Positions 33,533-43,800 of a stretch of 64,000 bases of DNA are shown piece after piece. Both the position numbers and the translations under genes were made by a program. How positions within the stretch are numbered: the first letter of the stretch is position 1; every line of letters begins with the position of its first letter. This DNA is from Bradymonadales bacterium (GTDB taxonomy: Bacteria > Myxococcota_A > Bradymonadia > JAFGEP01): NCBI GenBank assembly GCA_016931535.1, contig JAFGEP010000112.1, positions 1-64,000 on the forward strand, given 5' to 3'. The notes beneath the pieces are model-generated. The model saw nothing but the letters and a program-made list of their open reading frames with translations. It made no database searches and was not told where the DNA came from.

Positions 33533-35473
33533 TCAAAAACGGATCTCCCCGGCGAGCACTCGTCGATAGGCGACCTGGTCCAGCCGTCGGTATGTCTGTA
33601 GCGCATCGTCCCGAAAGAACAAAGGATCTTCGATCCGGCCCGGATCGAACCCTTCCTTGGCATACTCCCCGACCCGCACCTTGTAGGTTGCCGTCATCTT
33701 GAGCTCGGCCACCAGCCGGATCAAGGCCGGGCAGGCGTACAGGGGCATGGCCAGGGTGAGGTAGTCATACAGCTCCTCCAGATCCAGGGAAGCACTGGAC
33801 CTGACCTTGATGGCGGCCATTCCCGCCTTCCCCTCTGCCCCCTCGATGGGCACCCCATACACGGAGGCCTTGGCGATGTCGGGATGGCTGGCCAGGATCC
33901 CGGCCACCTGGCTGGTGGAGACGTTCTCCCCCTTCCATCGGAAGGTGTCCCCGATCCGCTCGACAAAGTAGTAAAACCCAAGTCGGTCCTTCTGCAGCAG
34001 ATCCCCCGAGCGGTAGTAGGCATCGCCCGGTTTCAACACGTCTCTCAGGATCTTGGTGGCGGTCTGGGCGGGATCGGCATACCCCTCGAAGCGGGTGGCG
34101 ACCCTGGTGGCGTCGATCCGGCCGAGTAGCTCCCCCACCTCGCCGGGCCGGCAGGGGATGCAGCGGCCTTTGCGGTTGCGCACTGGGGTACGGGTTTCCT
34201 TGTTGTAGCGCACGATGAGGGCATTGTCGTGGCCGGTGAACGGCAAGAAATGACCGACCGAGCAGGCGCGGCCCACGAAGTTGATGATGTTCACGTTGCC
34301 CTCGGTGGAGGCGTAGAACTCGTGCACCAACCCCGGCCGGAACCGGTCCACGAACGCCTTCCAGACATCGTCCGCCAGCCCGTTTCCGATGACCGCCCTC
34401 AGCCGGTGCTGCCGATCGGAGGGCTGGGGTGGTTGATCCAGGAGGTAGCGACAGATCTCCCCGATGTAGATGAACACCGTGGCCCCGCTCTGGCGGATGT
34501 CCGGCCAGAACCGCCTGGCCGAAAATCGCTCTGCCAGCGCAAACCTGGCGCCATGAAACAAGGCGCTGCCAAAGGCGATCACAAAACCGGAGGCATGGAA
34601 CAGCGGCAGGCAGCAGTACAGGGTATCGGATCGACCCAGACCGAGCGCCCCGCTGCCAAAGGCCAGGGCTGCCAGCAGCATCCGGGCGTTGGTGAGGCGG
34701 GAGGCCTTGGGATGACCGGTCGTGCCAGAGGTGTAGATGTACAGTGCGAGATCGCGGCCCTTGCCACAAGCGCCAGGGACATGGGGGATCATCTTCAGTG
34801 CTGCCAACTCGGCGTGCAGATCCACCACCTGGCCCAGGAGCCCCGTCACCTGTCCGGAGCCTTCGCCGTCCACCAGCAGCAGGCGACCCTCCGACCCTGG
34901 TCCCGATAACACTTTGCTGTCGTAAACCCTTTTCCCGATCGAACCGTCCGGCTGTTTGCTGGAGCCCTGGGAGCGAGAAGCTCGATCCCAGCCATCGCCC
35001 GGGCCAGGATCACTCTCGGTGGCTTGCGTGTAGGTGGCAAGCTGCACCCGGTCGACCAGGACCGCCACCGGGTCGACCAGGGAGAGCGCGTGGGCCAGGA
35101 CCGCTCCGCGCAGGTTGGTGCTGACCAGGGCGGACACCGCACCCAGGCGGTTGATGGCCAGGGCGTCAAACAGGAACTCGGGGCGATTGGACATCATCAG
35201 GGCTACCACCTGGCCCCGGGCGATACCCAGGCGGGACAACAGGTAGGCGCGGCGGACCACCTCGTTTTCTGCCTGGCGGAACGACCAGCGGCGATCCCCG
35301 AACAGCAGGAAGGGAGCATCGCCCAGCTCCGAGGCCCAGTCGGACAACTGGCCGGCCATGCTGGTCTCCTGATCCAGGTCGAAGTGCAGGTAGCGGTGGA
35401 GCGCAGCGAGCCGCTGGACCAATGAACCGGCCAACCGGAGAGGCTTGATGCGATTGACCGTCAGGCTCTTCAT
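33533..35473 (-). CDS. FATP-type long-chain acyl-CoA synthetase
   Basis: A 646-residue adenylate-forming enzyme of the FATP/very-long-chain acyl-CoA synthetase type, activating fatty acids to acyl-CoA with ATP. The AMP-binding motif YIYTSGTTGHPKAS is at ~244. The family-specific HEFYASTEGNVNIINF, YRSGDLLQKDRLGFYYFVER and IGDTFRWKGENVSTSQVA are intact. Between the N-terminal domain and the AMP motif there is a longer-than-usual polar stretch (~160-215). The start at 35473 lacks a clear SD; an ATG six codons upstream is the alternative. It may work with the FadL-like channel nearby in uptake and activation of lipids. Confidence 0.92.
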   Translation of the reverse strand: MKSLTVNRIKPLRLAGSLVQRLAALHRYLHFDLDQETSMAGQLSDWASELGDAPFLLFGDRRWSFRQAENEVVRRAYLLSRLGIARGQVVALMMSNRPEFLFDALAINRLGAVSALVSTNLRGAVLAHALSLVDPVAVLVDRVQLATYTQATESDPGPGDGWDRASRSQGSSKQPDGSIGKRVYDSKVLSGPGSEGRLLLVDGEGSGQVTGLLGQVVDLHAELAALKMIPHVPGACGKGRDLALYIYTSGTTGHPKASRLTNARMLLAALAFGSGALGLGRSDTLYCCLPLFHASGFVIAFGSALFHGARFALAERFSARRFWPDIRQSGATVFIYIGEICRYLLDQPPQPSDRQHRLRAVIGNGLADDVWKAFVDRFRPGLVHEFYASTEGNVNIINFVGRACSVGHFLPFTGHDNALIVRYNKETRTPVRNRKGRCIPCRPGEVGELLGRIDATRVATRFEGYADPAQTATKILRDVLKPGDAYYRSGDLLQKDRLGFYYFVERIGDTFRWKGENVSTSQVAGILASHPDIAKASVYGVPIEGAEGKAGMAAIKVRSSASLDLEELYDYLTLAMPLYACPALIRLVAELKMTATYKVRVGEYAKEGFDPGRIEDPLFFRDDALQTYRRLDQVAYRRVLAGEIRF

Positions 35474-35614
35474 GGTGGGTGACCATCGCACGACAGGTCG
35501 CCTACTCTACCGGTTTTTCTCGAATCCGTCTCCTGCGGCGCCACGGTCGTTGCCATCGGAGAAGGCTATGCGCTTCGGTGAGAACGCCGTTCTCTCCGAT
35601 CGACTCCTGGCGTG

Positions 35615-36808
35615 TCACTCTCCAGCGCGCTTCATGAGGTGCTCATCGACGCAGGGATCGGGCGCGACGATGTCGGTGTCGTAGTACACCATGAGATCGC
35701 CGGTCCCGTGGAGATTGTTGGCGAACAGGGCGCCATGGACCTCCAGGCTGCCCACGTACTGGATGTCCACCTCGGGCGCATAGATGGAGCCCACGAAGAA
35801 AGCGTCTCCTACACTTACCAGCGCACTGCCCTCTCCACCCATGTAGAGCTTGAAGGCGCGCGGTCGCCTGTCGTCTTCGCTCGAGAAGCTGAGATTCCCC
35901 ACGGTGTGGATGATCCCGGAGACCCAGAGCTCCAGCTCGGCACCATGCTCGATCTGGATGTCGAGGGACCCGACCGTCTCGATGTCATCGTCCACGTAGA
36001 TCTCCACCCGGTCTCGAACGGTGATGGAGCGCGCATCGACCAGGTCGTCGGAGGAGGAGAAGTAGTACACCCCGGCATCCAGGACCAGGTCTGAAGAGGC
36101 GATGGTCCGAGGCAGCAGGTGGTTGTCATTGTCCTCCGCGTGAGCGGCGATGATTTGCGGCACATCCAGCAACCGATCGGGCGAACAATCGCAGGGTAGC
36201 CCGCGATAGGTGAAGCCCTGGTGTCCCTGGCGATAGGCCACGGTCCCCCCTACCCGGAAATCACCCGAGACATAGAGGTCGCCATCGACCATCAAGGTGC
36301 CGACCCCCTCGAGGTCGCCGTCCACCCACAGGTCCCGCCCTACCGACCAGGTCCCGGTGATCCGGGAGTCATCCCCGGCGATCAGATCACCCTGGGTGGT
36401 GATCTGTCCCGTCGCCCTCAACCCGTTGGCGACATTGAGGTGGCCATCCACGTCGCTCTCGCCCACGGAGTGCATCTCTCCGTTGATCCCCACCGACGCC
36501 AACCCGGAGTCGGGACCCAGCAGCCAGCTGCTCGATCGGGTGACGAAGCCGTGGCCGACCTCCTGCAGATCGCCGCACAGGCAGACGGCGTACTCGAACA
36601 CCTGGTCTTCTGGCAGGGGGGATGAGGGTTCCGTGCACTCGTTCAGAAGCGCCCCCTCGGCGGTCAGATCCGGGCTTGGGCGGCTGTAGTCTTCGTCCAC
36701 GGGGTTCCACGGGTTGACTCCACCCACCCCATCGCAAGCGGTCCACATCGCAAGGAGCAACAGGGCCAAGACAAACCATACGCTGACTCGACAAGCTGAC
36801 TTTCGCAT
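35615..36808 (-). CDS. surface lipoprotein with repetitive beta structure, unknown function
   Basis: A 397-residue lipoprotein: signal LALLLLAMWTAC with lipidatable Cys at 25. The body repeats short G-D-L / V-G-D / V-D-G turns (VDGDLYVSGDFRVGGTV, SVGRDLWVDGDLEGVGTLMV), as in right-handed beta-helix or bactofilin-like folds. The C-terminal half resembles the DUF7305-like domain attached to pilus-assembly (PilX-type) proteins. Four cysteines (for example CDCSP) may be bridged. The SD is GCGAGGTAG. It has a 290-bp non-coding region on its upstream side, in which I see no gene. Confidence 0.75.
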   Translation of the reverse strand: MRKSACRVSVWFVLALLLLAMWTACDGVGGVNPWNPVDEDYSRPSPDLTAEGALLNECTEPSSPLPEDQVFEYAVCLCGDLQEVGHGFVTRSSSWLLGPDSGLASVGINGEMHSVGESDVDGHLNVANGLRATGQITTQGDLIAGDDSRITGTWSVGRDLWVDGDLEGVGTLMVDGDLYVSGDFRVGGTVAYRQGHQGFTYRGLPCDCSPDRLLDVPQIIAAHAEDNDNHLLPRTIASSDLVLDAGVYYFSSSDDLVDARSITVRDRVEIYVDDDIETVGSLDIQIEHGAELELWVSGIIHTVGNLSFSSEDDRRPRAFKLYMGGEGSALVSVGDAFFVGSIYAPEVDIQYVGSLEVHGALFANNLHGTGDLMVYYDTDIVAPDPCVDEHLMKRAGE

Positions 36809-37099
36809 CGGCTACCTCGCTACATTCGGCCTCTCATCCTGTGACATCCCTGGCGTTGCTCAATCGAGCACCAACCATGTGCGCCAATCGGTGTTCGACA
36901 AGCCATCACTCGGGCACGCACGTAGGGACAGACGGTCGCCAACCTTGGGTCATTCAACCGACCTGGCGACAAGCCGCGGAAAAGCTGGATGCTCTCGCGC
37001 AGATCGATCGACTGGCGGACAACGGACAGATCGGCGGAAGACCGGGTCGTGCCGTTGTGGATGAGCCGCCATTCCCCTGTTCCAGGACCGGCTAGCGGC

Positions 37100-38179
37100 T
37101 CAGTCCACGACTACCCAGAGAACGACAAGGAGCGCCAATCCCAGCAGCACCGCAAGCACCGCGAACCCAAGAAGCAGGATCTCCAGCGGCTGCCAGCGGC
37201 GGCCACCCCCCGGCGTCTCGGCCTGGCCTCCATCCTTCGAACGCATCACCGGAGAAGCCGGCTTCTTGGGGGACTCGCCGTTCCGGTGTGCCTCCACCAG
37301 GCCCAAAGACGACCCCCGTAAGGAACCATTCTCTCCTGCGGCTGGAGTTGGCTGGGAACCGGAGGTGCGACCGGAGGAGGTCGGGCGCTCTCCCCCCTCC
37401 CCCTCGTCGTCGGGGGCTGAGATCTCGTCCAGCAGTGACTGCAGCGGATCGGTGAAGCGGATCGCACTGCGGCGGATCGACAGCTTGTCTCCCGAACGCA
37501 GCAGGCGGTCTGCACGCACCGGCTCGCGCCCGACCTTCAACTTCCATACCGGATGGGAGGCCAGAAGATACCCCTCCCCTACCAGGTGGATGATGACCGG
37601 CTCGCCCTTCAGCGCCGGATCGGCAAGATCCAGGTCCACCCCCGGACCGACGCCAACCGTTACCTGCACCCGATCGGGGGCGATGGTCAGCCGTCGTCCT
37701 TTGGCCGGACCTTTGATCACCTCCAGGACCGCCTTGCTGCGCTCCAAGGCCTGCCCGATGAGCCCGCACAGGAACACCCGCGACAGGCTTCTGGATTGTT
37801 CCAGGGCATCCCAGCAGAGTCCAAACGGATCGGGCTCCAAAATGGATCGAACCAGCAGACCGCAGTCGGCGATGGAGATCTCCGCATCCGGGGGCAACCG
37901 CACCGGCCGGTTGGGAGGCAGGCGGTAACCCGCCAGGAAGGTGCCGTTCTTGCTGCCCAGGTCGGTCACCTGGACCTGGCCGCCGAGGCCCGCCAGTTCG
38001 AAGCGGGCGTGGGTCCCGGACACCGCCGGGGAGGGTAGTTGGAGATCGCAGCAGGCGCGGCGCCCGATGGTGAACCGTGAACCATCCAGGTGGAACGGGT
38101 ATCGCTCTCCATTGGGGAGGGTCACCACGATCGACAACCGGCATGGAGAAGTTGTGCTCCCCGTCATCGGTGGCTCCAC
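37100..38179 (-). CDS. FHA-domain protein with C-terminal membrane anchor
   Basis: A 359-residue protein. Residues ~15-110 are a canonical FHA domain that should bind phosphothreonine: FTIGRRACCDLQLPSPAVSG-THARFE and TDLGSKNGTFLAGYRL. A second, weaker FHA-like domain (~145-250) shows VGVGPGVDLDLADP and SGDKLSIRRSAIRF. A disordered Ser/Gly/Pro-rich linker (~265-330) leads to one C-terminal membrane segment (~333-357), so the FHA domains face the cytoplasm. It could read out Hanks-type kinases such as the one at the left of the window. Divergent from the SlyD-like gene. Confidence 0.88.
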   Translation of the reverse strand: MEPPMTGSTTSPCRLSIVVTLPNGERYPFHLDGSRFTIGRRACCDLQLPSPAVSGTHARFELAGLGGQVQVTDLGSKNGTFLAGYRLPPNRPVRLPPDAEISIADCGLLVRSILEPDPFGLCWDALEQSRSLSRVFLCGLIGQALERSKAVLEVIKGPAKGRRLTIAPDRVQVTVGVGPGVDLDLADPALKGEPVIIHLVGEGYLLASHPVWKLKVGREPVRADRLLRSGDKLSIRRSAIRFTDPLQSLLDEISAPDDEGEGGERPTSSGRTSGSQPTPAAGENGSLRGSSLGLVEAHRNGESPKKPASPVMRSKDGGQAETPGGGRRWQPLEILLLGFAVLAVLLGLALLVVLWVVVD

Positions 38180-38307
38180 CCAGCAGCCTCCCTAAGGCAG
38201 CGTACGGTCACGGCATGACCGCCGAAAGCCAGGCCTGCCGCATTCGGTTCCTTGCGGACCGATCCCCTGCTCGATTCGTCAGCCTTTTACCAGAGCCCAC
38301 CTTGGCC

Positions 38308-38313
38308 TAGAAT
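38308..38313 (+). promoter_or_regulatory. candidate -10 box for the SlyD-like/XdhC genes
   Basis: TAGAAT, 5 of 6 consensus, places a start near 38320, 29 nt before the SlyD-like ATG. No convincing -35 hexamer at the right distance. Confidence 0.3.
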
Positions 38314-38348
38314 CCGCTGCGGATCAACAGCTTCGGACGGAAAGGCCG

Positions 38349-38777
38349 ATGCAGGTGCAAGAGGGGCTACTGGTCTCCATCTTTTACCGAATCACCACCG
38401 ACGAGGGGGAGATCGTCGACCAGACCCTGACCGACGAGCCGGTCGTGTACCGGCATGGTTCGGGGAGTTTACCGCGGGCTATCGAGGAGCGCCTGGAAGG
38501 TCTGAGACCGAGGGAAACGGTCCGGTTCACCCTGCCAGCCAGAGCCTGCTTTGGTGAGCGCGACCCTGGCAGGCGCCGCTGGCTGTCGCTTGATCGGTGG
38601 GAAGGCGATCAGACACCGCGGGTGGGCTCCCTGGCCAAGTTCGAGGGAGAGATGGGCCGGCAGCCGACCTGGATCGAGGAGATCGCCTCCGAGAAGATCG
38701 TCGTGGACGATAACGACCCGCTGGCGGGTCAGACCCTGCACTTCCACATCGGGGTTGCCAGGGTGGTCAAGAGGTGA
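38349..38777 (+). CDS. FKBP-type peptidyl-prolyl isomerase, SlyD-like
   Basis: A 142-residue FKBP with an inserted chaperone flap. Marks are YRITTDEGEIVDQT at the N-terminus, the HGSGSLPRAIEERLEGL core, FGERDP (the YGExDP motif of SlyD) and NDPLAGQTLHFHIGVARV at the end. SlyD-type proteins assist proline isomerisation and folding in the cytoplasm; the metal-binding His/Cys tail of E. coli SlyD is absent. The SD is ACGGAAAGG. The XdhC-family gene follows 109 bp later. Confidence 0.9.
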   Translation: MQVQEGLLVSIFYRITTDEGEIVDQTLTDEPVVYRHGSGSLPRAIEERLEGLRPRETVRFTLPARACFGERDPGRRRWLSLDRWEGDQTPRVGSLAKFEGEMGRQPTWIEEIASEKIVVDDNDPLAGQTLHFHIGVARVVKR

Positions 38778-38886
38778 TCCGGCCACGGCATCGCTGTGCT
38801 GGTGGCCGCTTGCGGAGGTGTTTGGCGTTCGCTATCTGTGTCTGGCGTCCGGCAGCGATCCGGACCGACAGTTTCTGGAGAGTGCG

Positions 38887-39687
38887 ATGGAGGCTCACAG
38901 CAGCATCGATGCCGTGCTCCAGGCCCAGCTGGAGGCCAGCCGCAACCGGACCCCCTGTGTCCTGGTCACGGTGGTCGGTTACACCGGCTCAACCCCCCGA
39001 AAACCTGGCGCCAAGATGTTGGTATTCGGCGACGGACGAACGGTGGGAACGGTCGGGGGGGGCGCGTTGGAGCATTTTCTCCTCGGCAAGACCCAAGAGG
39101 TGATGACCCACCACCAGCCGAGCCTGCTGGAGCGGATCCCGCTCAACGAGCTGGGGATGGAATGCGGAGGAACCGCGACAGTACTGCTGGAGCCGCAGCA
39201 GTACCCGGCTCGGCTGTACCTCTTCGGCGCCGGTCATGTCGCCCAGCCGTTCGCCCACATGGCGGCCTTGGCGGAGTTCGACGTCGTCGTCATCGACGAG
39301 CGGGCCGATCTGGCCACCCAGGGCCGCTTTCCAGATGCACGCACCATCATCGCCAAGAAACCGGTCGAGGCGATCGACCAGCTGGAGTTCGATGCCGAAA
39401 GCAGCTACGTGGTGGTGGTCACGCACTCCCACCCGCTGGACGTGACCATCGTCTCCAAGGTGATGCCCAGACCCTTTCGATATCTGGGGGTCATCGGCAG
39501 CGTCCGGAAAAAAGCCAGCCTCTTTGCTACCCTTGCTGCCCAGGGGTTCACCGAGAGCCAGCTGGCCCGCATCCAGATGCCGGTCGGACTGGAGATCGGA
39601 GCGGAAACCCCCGTCGAGATCGCGGTCGCGATCCTGGCACAGCTCATCGCAACCAGGCGGGCTGCTGTGGTCGAAGCACCCTCTTGA
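38887..39687 (+). CDS. XdhC/CoxI-family protein (molybdenum-cofactor insertion factor)
   Basis: A 266-residue protein of the XdhC family. The N-terminal VTVVGYTGSTPRKPGAKMLV and VGTVGGGALEH and the C-terminal Rossmann segment LYLFGAGHVAQPFAHMAAL are characteristic, as is YLGVIGSVRKKASLF. XdhC proteins bind and sulfurate molybdenum cofactor for xanthine dehydrogenase-type hydroxylases. No such hydroxylase subunit is in the window, so the client enzyme is elsewhere or is another molybdoenzyme. The ATG at 38887 has the SD CTGGAGAG. Confidence 0.9.
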   Translation: MEAHSSIDAVLQAQLEASRNRTPCVLVTVVGYTGSTPRKPGAKMLVFGDGRTVGTVGGGALEHFLLGKTQEVMTHHQPSLLERIPLNELGMECGGTATVLLEPQQYPARLYLFGAGHVAQPFAHMAALAEFDVVVIDERADLATQGRFPDARTIIAKKPVEAIDQLEFDAESSYVVVVTHSHPLDVTIVSKVMPRPFRYLGVIGSVRKKASLFATLAAQGFTESQLARIQMPVGLEIGAETPVEIAVAILAQLIATRRAAVVEAPS

Positions 39688-39729
39688 TCCGCCCCTTGGC
39701 TGGTCGACCTTCGCCCAACCCGATTGAAC

Positions 39730-39757
39730 TGAGCACACCTCGCCAAGCCTGTGCTCA
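39730..39757. other. 8-bp inverted repeat between convergent genes
   Basis: TGAGCACA (39730-39737), 12-nt loop, TGTGCTCA (39750-39757), 43 bp after the XdhC stop and ~220 bp before the end of the convergent YkgJ-like gene. It may act as a transcript-end hairpin or be a protein-binding palindrome. Nothing else is seen in 39688-39979. Confidence 0.45.
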
Positions 39758-39979
39758 TTCCATGGGGTAGACGCGACAACGTCCTTGCCCGCCACGGCGT
39801 CTCCCTTCCGACCGATCGAGCCCAGACAGGACGGCCCATCCCGCTTGCGGATCCCACCAACCAGCGGATGGTGGCCATACCGGTAGGCTTCTCGATGGCC
39901 CGGTTTTGGACGGAACCGCCATCTGTACGGATCGAGGTCGAGCCTCCGGGAAGGATGGCTGGTCGGCCAGGCCGGCGCG

Positions 39980-40873
39980 TCAACGGTGGCCGCTACCCCT
40001 CTCGGCCCCTCGCGCCGGAGGGGACCGCCTGAGCGTTCGCGCCAACTCGTCGATGGTGAGCTGGCAGAACTCGGGACCGCACTGGCGGTACAAGGAGGCG
40101 ATCTCTGCACGGCTGGTGCGATACTGCTCGCTCCGGGGATGTCCCAAGACCAATCCGTCGATCACCTCGCCGAGGATGTACTTCGGTTTCTTGGGTCGCC
40201 TGGTCTTGAAAAGGATCGACCAGTGGTACTCGGTGCGAACCAGGCTCACATTCTGGAAACCGGAGGCATAGTAGAGGTAGTCGCCGAACATCCCAGCCGG
40301 AAGGTCGGCATGGCACAGGAAAGAGCTGAACAGGGTGACGTCAGCCTGTTCCTGTTGTTCGGCCGGCTGGTTGTCAAGCGTGTGTTCCCAGGGCGGGAGC
40401 TCGAACACGAACCCCGTTTCGCTGACGCCAATCGTCGGGCGGTACCGCCTCCAGCGCGCGAGATCGAATCGTCCCTGGAGCTCGCAGGGCGGCTCGGTGA
40501 ACCGGCGGTAGTAGCAGTCGATGGGGCTGTACCTCTGGCAGAGCTTCGGCAGCTGGTCTCGTGCGTGGACGAGGCAACTGCAGGTGGGAGGGTGGAAGTA
40601 GCGACAGGGGGTGATCGCCATCAGGGAGTATAGCCCTCTTTGGGCGAGCCACAGGCTCAAGCCCTCGTACTGCAGGAGGCAATCGATCTGATCCAGCTCG
40701 TCGGTGGAGACGATGGTGGATCCGTACATCGTCAGGGTCCAGCAGCACATGGCGAGGCAGTCGTGGCAAGGGTTCTCCGTGTCGGTCGCAGGCCTTTGAG
40801 TGAACCTCAGGCTGGCCTGCACATCGCGCCAGGGGCGGGGTCGAGGTAGCGGCAAGGAAGGGGAGACGATCAT
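39980..40873 (-). CDS. YkgJ-type cysteine-cluster protein
   Basis: A 297-residue cytoplasmic protein with the cysteine pattern of the YkgJ family (annotated as zinc- or iron-sulfur-binding). It has CHDCLAMCC (CxxCx3CC) followed by STDELDQI, then a second set CRYFHPPTCSCL and LCQRYSPIDCYYR, which matches the family's late C...C...RP..C motif. The C-terminal half (~150-297) is aromatic-rich and of unknown type. The ATG at 40873 lies 7 bp after the MopE-like gene, so it is the last gene of that operon. The metal and reaction are not known for the family. Confidence 0.78.
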   Translation of the reverse strand: MIVSPSLPLPRPRPWRDVQASLRFTQRPATDTENPCHDCLAMCCWTLTMYGSTIVSTDELDQIDCLLQYEGLSLWLAQRGLYSLMAITPCRYFHPPTCSCLVHARDQLPKLCQRYSPIDCYYRRFTEPPCELQGRFDLARWRRYRPTIGVSETGFVFELPPWEHTLDNQPAEQQEQADVTLFSSFLCHADLPAGMFGDYLYYASGFQNVSLVRTEYHWSILFKTRRPKKPKYILGEVIDGLVLGHPRSEQYRTSRAEIASLYRQCGPEFCQLTIDELARTLRRSPPARGAERGSGHR

Positions 40874-40880
40874 TGGCGAC

Positions 40881-43800
40881 TCAGGGAACCACGAAGACGG
40901 AGAAGGTCTGCTCCGGGGTGTACCCTGTTCCTCCGTAACTTTCCAGGACGGTGGAGGCTCCGCCCGCTCCTCCCGGTCCGGGTGCTCCGTCCTGGAGAAA
41001 CAGGTTTCCGGAGGCAGCGGGAAGATAGGGGGCATCGTCAAAGGGGTTCCCGTGGGCGTACAGGAAGATGCTGTAGGCGTTACCGCCGCAACCGCCGCCA
41101 CCGCCCGCGCCCGGGCCTCCCGCGCCTCCGTTTCCACCGGCGCCACCAGGGCTGGAGCAGAACGCCTCGCTTGGGTAGGAGAATCCTCCCTCACCGCCCC
41201 ATCCGCCGCGTCCGCCCGGGCCTCCGGACCCGCCGTTGCCACCAGCCCCACCGTACCCCTGGAAGAACACGTTGTTGCGCAAGATCGGCTGAGCGGGGAA
41301 GTGGTTGTTGCTGAAATACAAAAACACGCCGAAGGAGGAGCCGCCGCCGGAACCGCCCTGGCCAGGGGTGCCGGGGCAGCCGCCGCCGCCGCCGCCGCCG
41401 CCCGAGCCGCCCAGGGTGTCGGTACAACCGCTCCCGGTCAGCCCGACCACGTCGAAGCCGGCGCCTGCCGAGCCGCCGCCGCCGCCACCACCGCGGGTCG
41501 CCGTGTTCTGCCCGTTCTGCCCGGTACCGCCGACCCATAACCCTTGAGCACTCACCGTGCCGTGCCGGGAATCGACCTGACATCCCAGGCCACCGGTACC
41601 GCGGTCGCCGCCCCTGCCGTTCTGTCCGTCGGAGCCCAGGTGGGGAAAGCAGCTCTGGAGACTGCAGGCGAAGCAGCTACCCAGATTGGACCAGAAGTCG
41701 TAGGTGGAGCTTCCCCCCAGACCACAGCTGAGTCCACTGCAATCGGTGCCGTTCCCCGAACCGGCCTCTCCCGGATCCTGGGGGATGGGGGGATAGTCGG
41801 GGCTACCGGGACATTCGTTGCGGCATTGCGTCGGGTTGGTAGGGTTGCATGGATAGTAGTCGAACTGACGCGCCATCGGGCAGGTGGAATCACCTCCCTG
41901 GCCTCCGTCATTCGAGCAGTCGCCGGCTCCCCCAGAACCGCCTGGAATCACGGTATCGGAGCAGCTGGTCCCGCCCACGGAGTCCCCCTCATCACCGTCG
42001 GTCCCATCCAATCCGGAAGCGCCCTCATCGCCACGACCTCCCTGGCCTCCGTTGGCCCCGTTAGCCGCGAAGATGCGGTTACCGTCGAGCGTCAAGGCGT
42101 CGGTGCAGTCTTTCAGGTAGACCGCATAGGAGCTTTCTCCGATGGTGGTCGCATCGTAACCGTAGATGGAAAACCCGCTCACCGTGGTGGGTTCCACGCT
42201 GTTGTCGATGTGGGTGGCCGTGATGGTGCCCACCTCGTTGTTGAGGGGGTCCGGTTGGACCCCAAAGATGGTAGTTGGATTGGAGAGCGGATCGCGGTAG
42301 GTGAAATCGAGGCTGTACCCTCCATACACGCTGACCCCGCCACGAAGGACCAGGTTTTCGGAGTAGACCCCCGAGGCGACGTAGATGTCGCGAATACCCG
42401 ATCCGGGTGCAGCCGCATCGATGGCGCTCTGGATGCTGTCGAACGGTTCATCGAGGGTACCCGGGCCCGAGGGGGTCCCGATCTTGGAGACGAACAGGGC
42501 CACCGACACGTTCCCATCGACCCCATCGCAGTTGGCATCCGTGCCGTCGGGCACGTCATCCCAGGAGAGTACCCGGCATTCGCAGCCGTCGTCCGTTCCG
42601 TTGAAGAGGTCGCGATAGGTCCCTCGACCCTCCGGTTCGTCCGGCTCTTCGATGCAGACCATGACGCATCGGGGCTGATCGTCCAACAGGTCGCAGGCGG
42701 CGGTCGCGTTGGGGTACACCGTGGCGGTGCAGTCGGAGAAGCAGCCTCCGCAGTGGTTGTCAGCGACGTAGCGCCCTTCGAGGTCGCGGAAGGGATCGTC
42801 GATGCGGCCGTTGCAGTCGTTGTCGAAACCGTCGCAGGTTTCTTCAGGGAGCTGGCACTCGGAGAACACCCCGCCCTCACAGCTGCGCGTACCGTTGCAG
42901 GTGACCTCTCCACGATCACCCTCCAGGTTGATCTCGCCATCTTCGATGGTGACCCGGCAGGGGACGGTGAAGCCTTCTGGGTTGTTGATGCAGGTGCAGC
43001 TCCCGCTGGTGGGAACGCACTGCTCGATGATGCCGAGATCACCACGGTCGAAGGGGAGGCAACTGAAGTTCTGGGGGCATTCGGTACCGAAGATGCTATC
43101 GGAGGAGCAATCCCGGCCGCAGATGGTAGAGACGTTTTCGGGGTCGCTGGCATCCGCGATGGGGACGCAGGCCGAGGCGGGAGAGGAGGTACAGTCGGCA
43201 TCCTCGGTGCAGGGTGCGCAGTAGATCGGGTCGAACGGTGCGCACAAGGTCTCGGTGAGCCTCTGGAGCCCCGGCTCGCACTCGGTGATGATGCAGGTCG
43301 GTGTGGGCCGATCGGTGGTGCAGACGACCTGGGCGGCGTAGTCGAACCGGTCCAGGCAGGAGTTGCCGCAGAAGCCACAGTTATCGAGGTTCAGGTAGCG
43401 ACCGAGGTCATCGGTGAACCCCTCGTCGGTCAAACCATCACAGTTGTTGTCCCGGTAATCGCAGACCTCCTCGCCTGGCTCGGGGCCAAGGCATACCATC
43501 CCCTCCTCTGCCGACAGACAGACGAGCACGCCAGGGCAGGTGCAGGGCGCTCCGTCGCACATCAGCCCCGTCGGCCCGGGGATTTCACAAGCATCGCCGA
43601 TCTCGGGGACATCGTCGGTGATGCCGTTGCAGTCGTCGTCCATCCCATTACAGACCTCGGGGGAGGCCGGTCCTTCGGGACGGCCTGCACATTCGCTCCA
43701 GCCCGTCTCGGGATCACAGGTCTGGGTTCCGGGGCAGCTACCGTATTGGTTGGTGATCTCGCAGTACCGCTGAGCCCCTTGGTGCTGCAGGGTACAGCTG

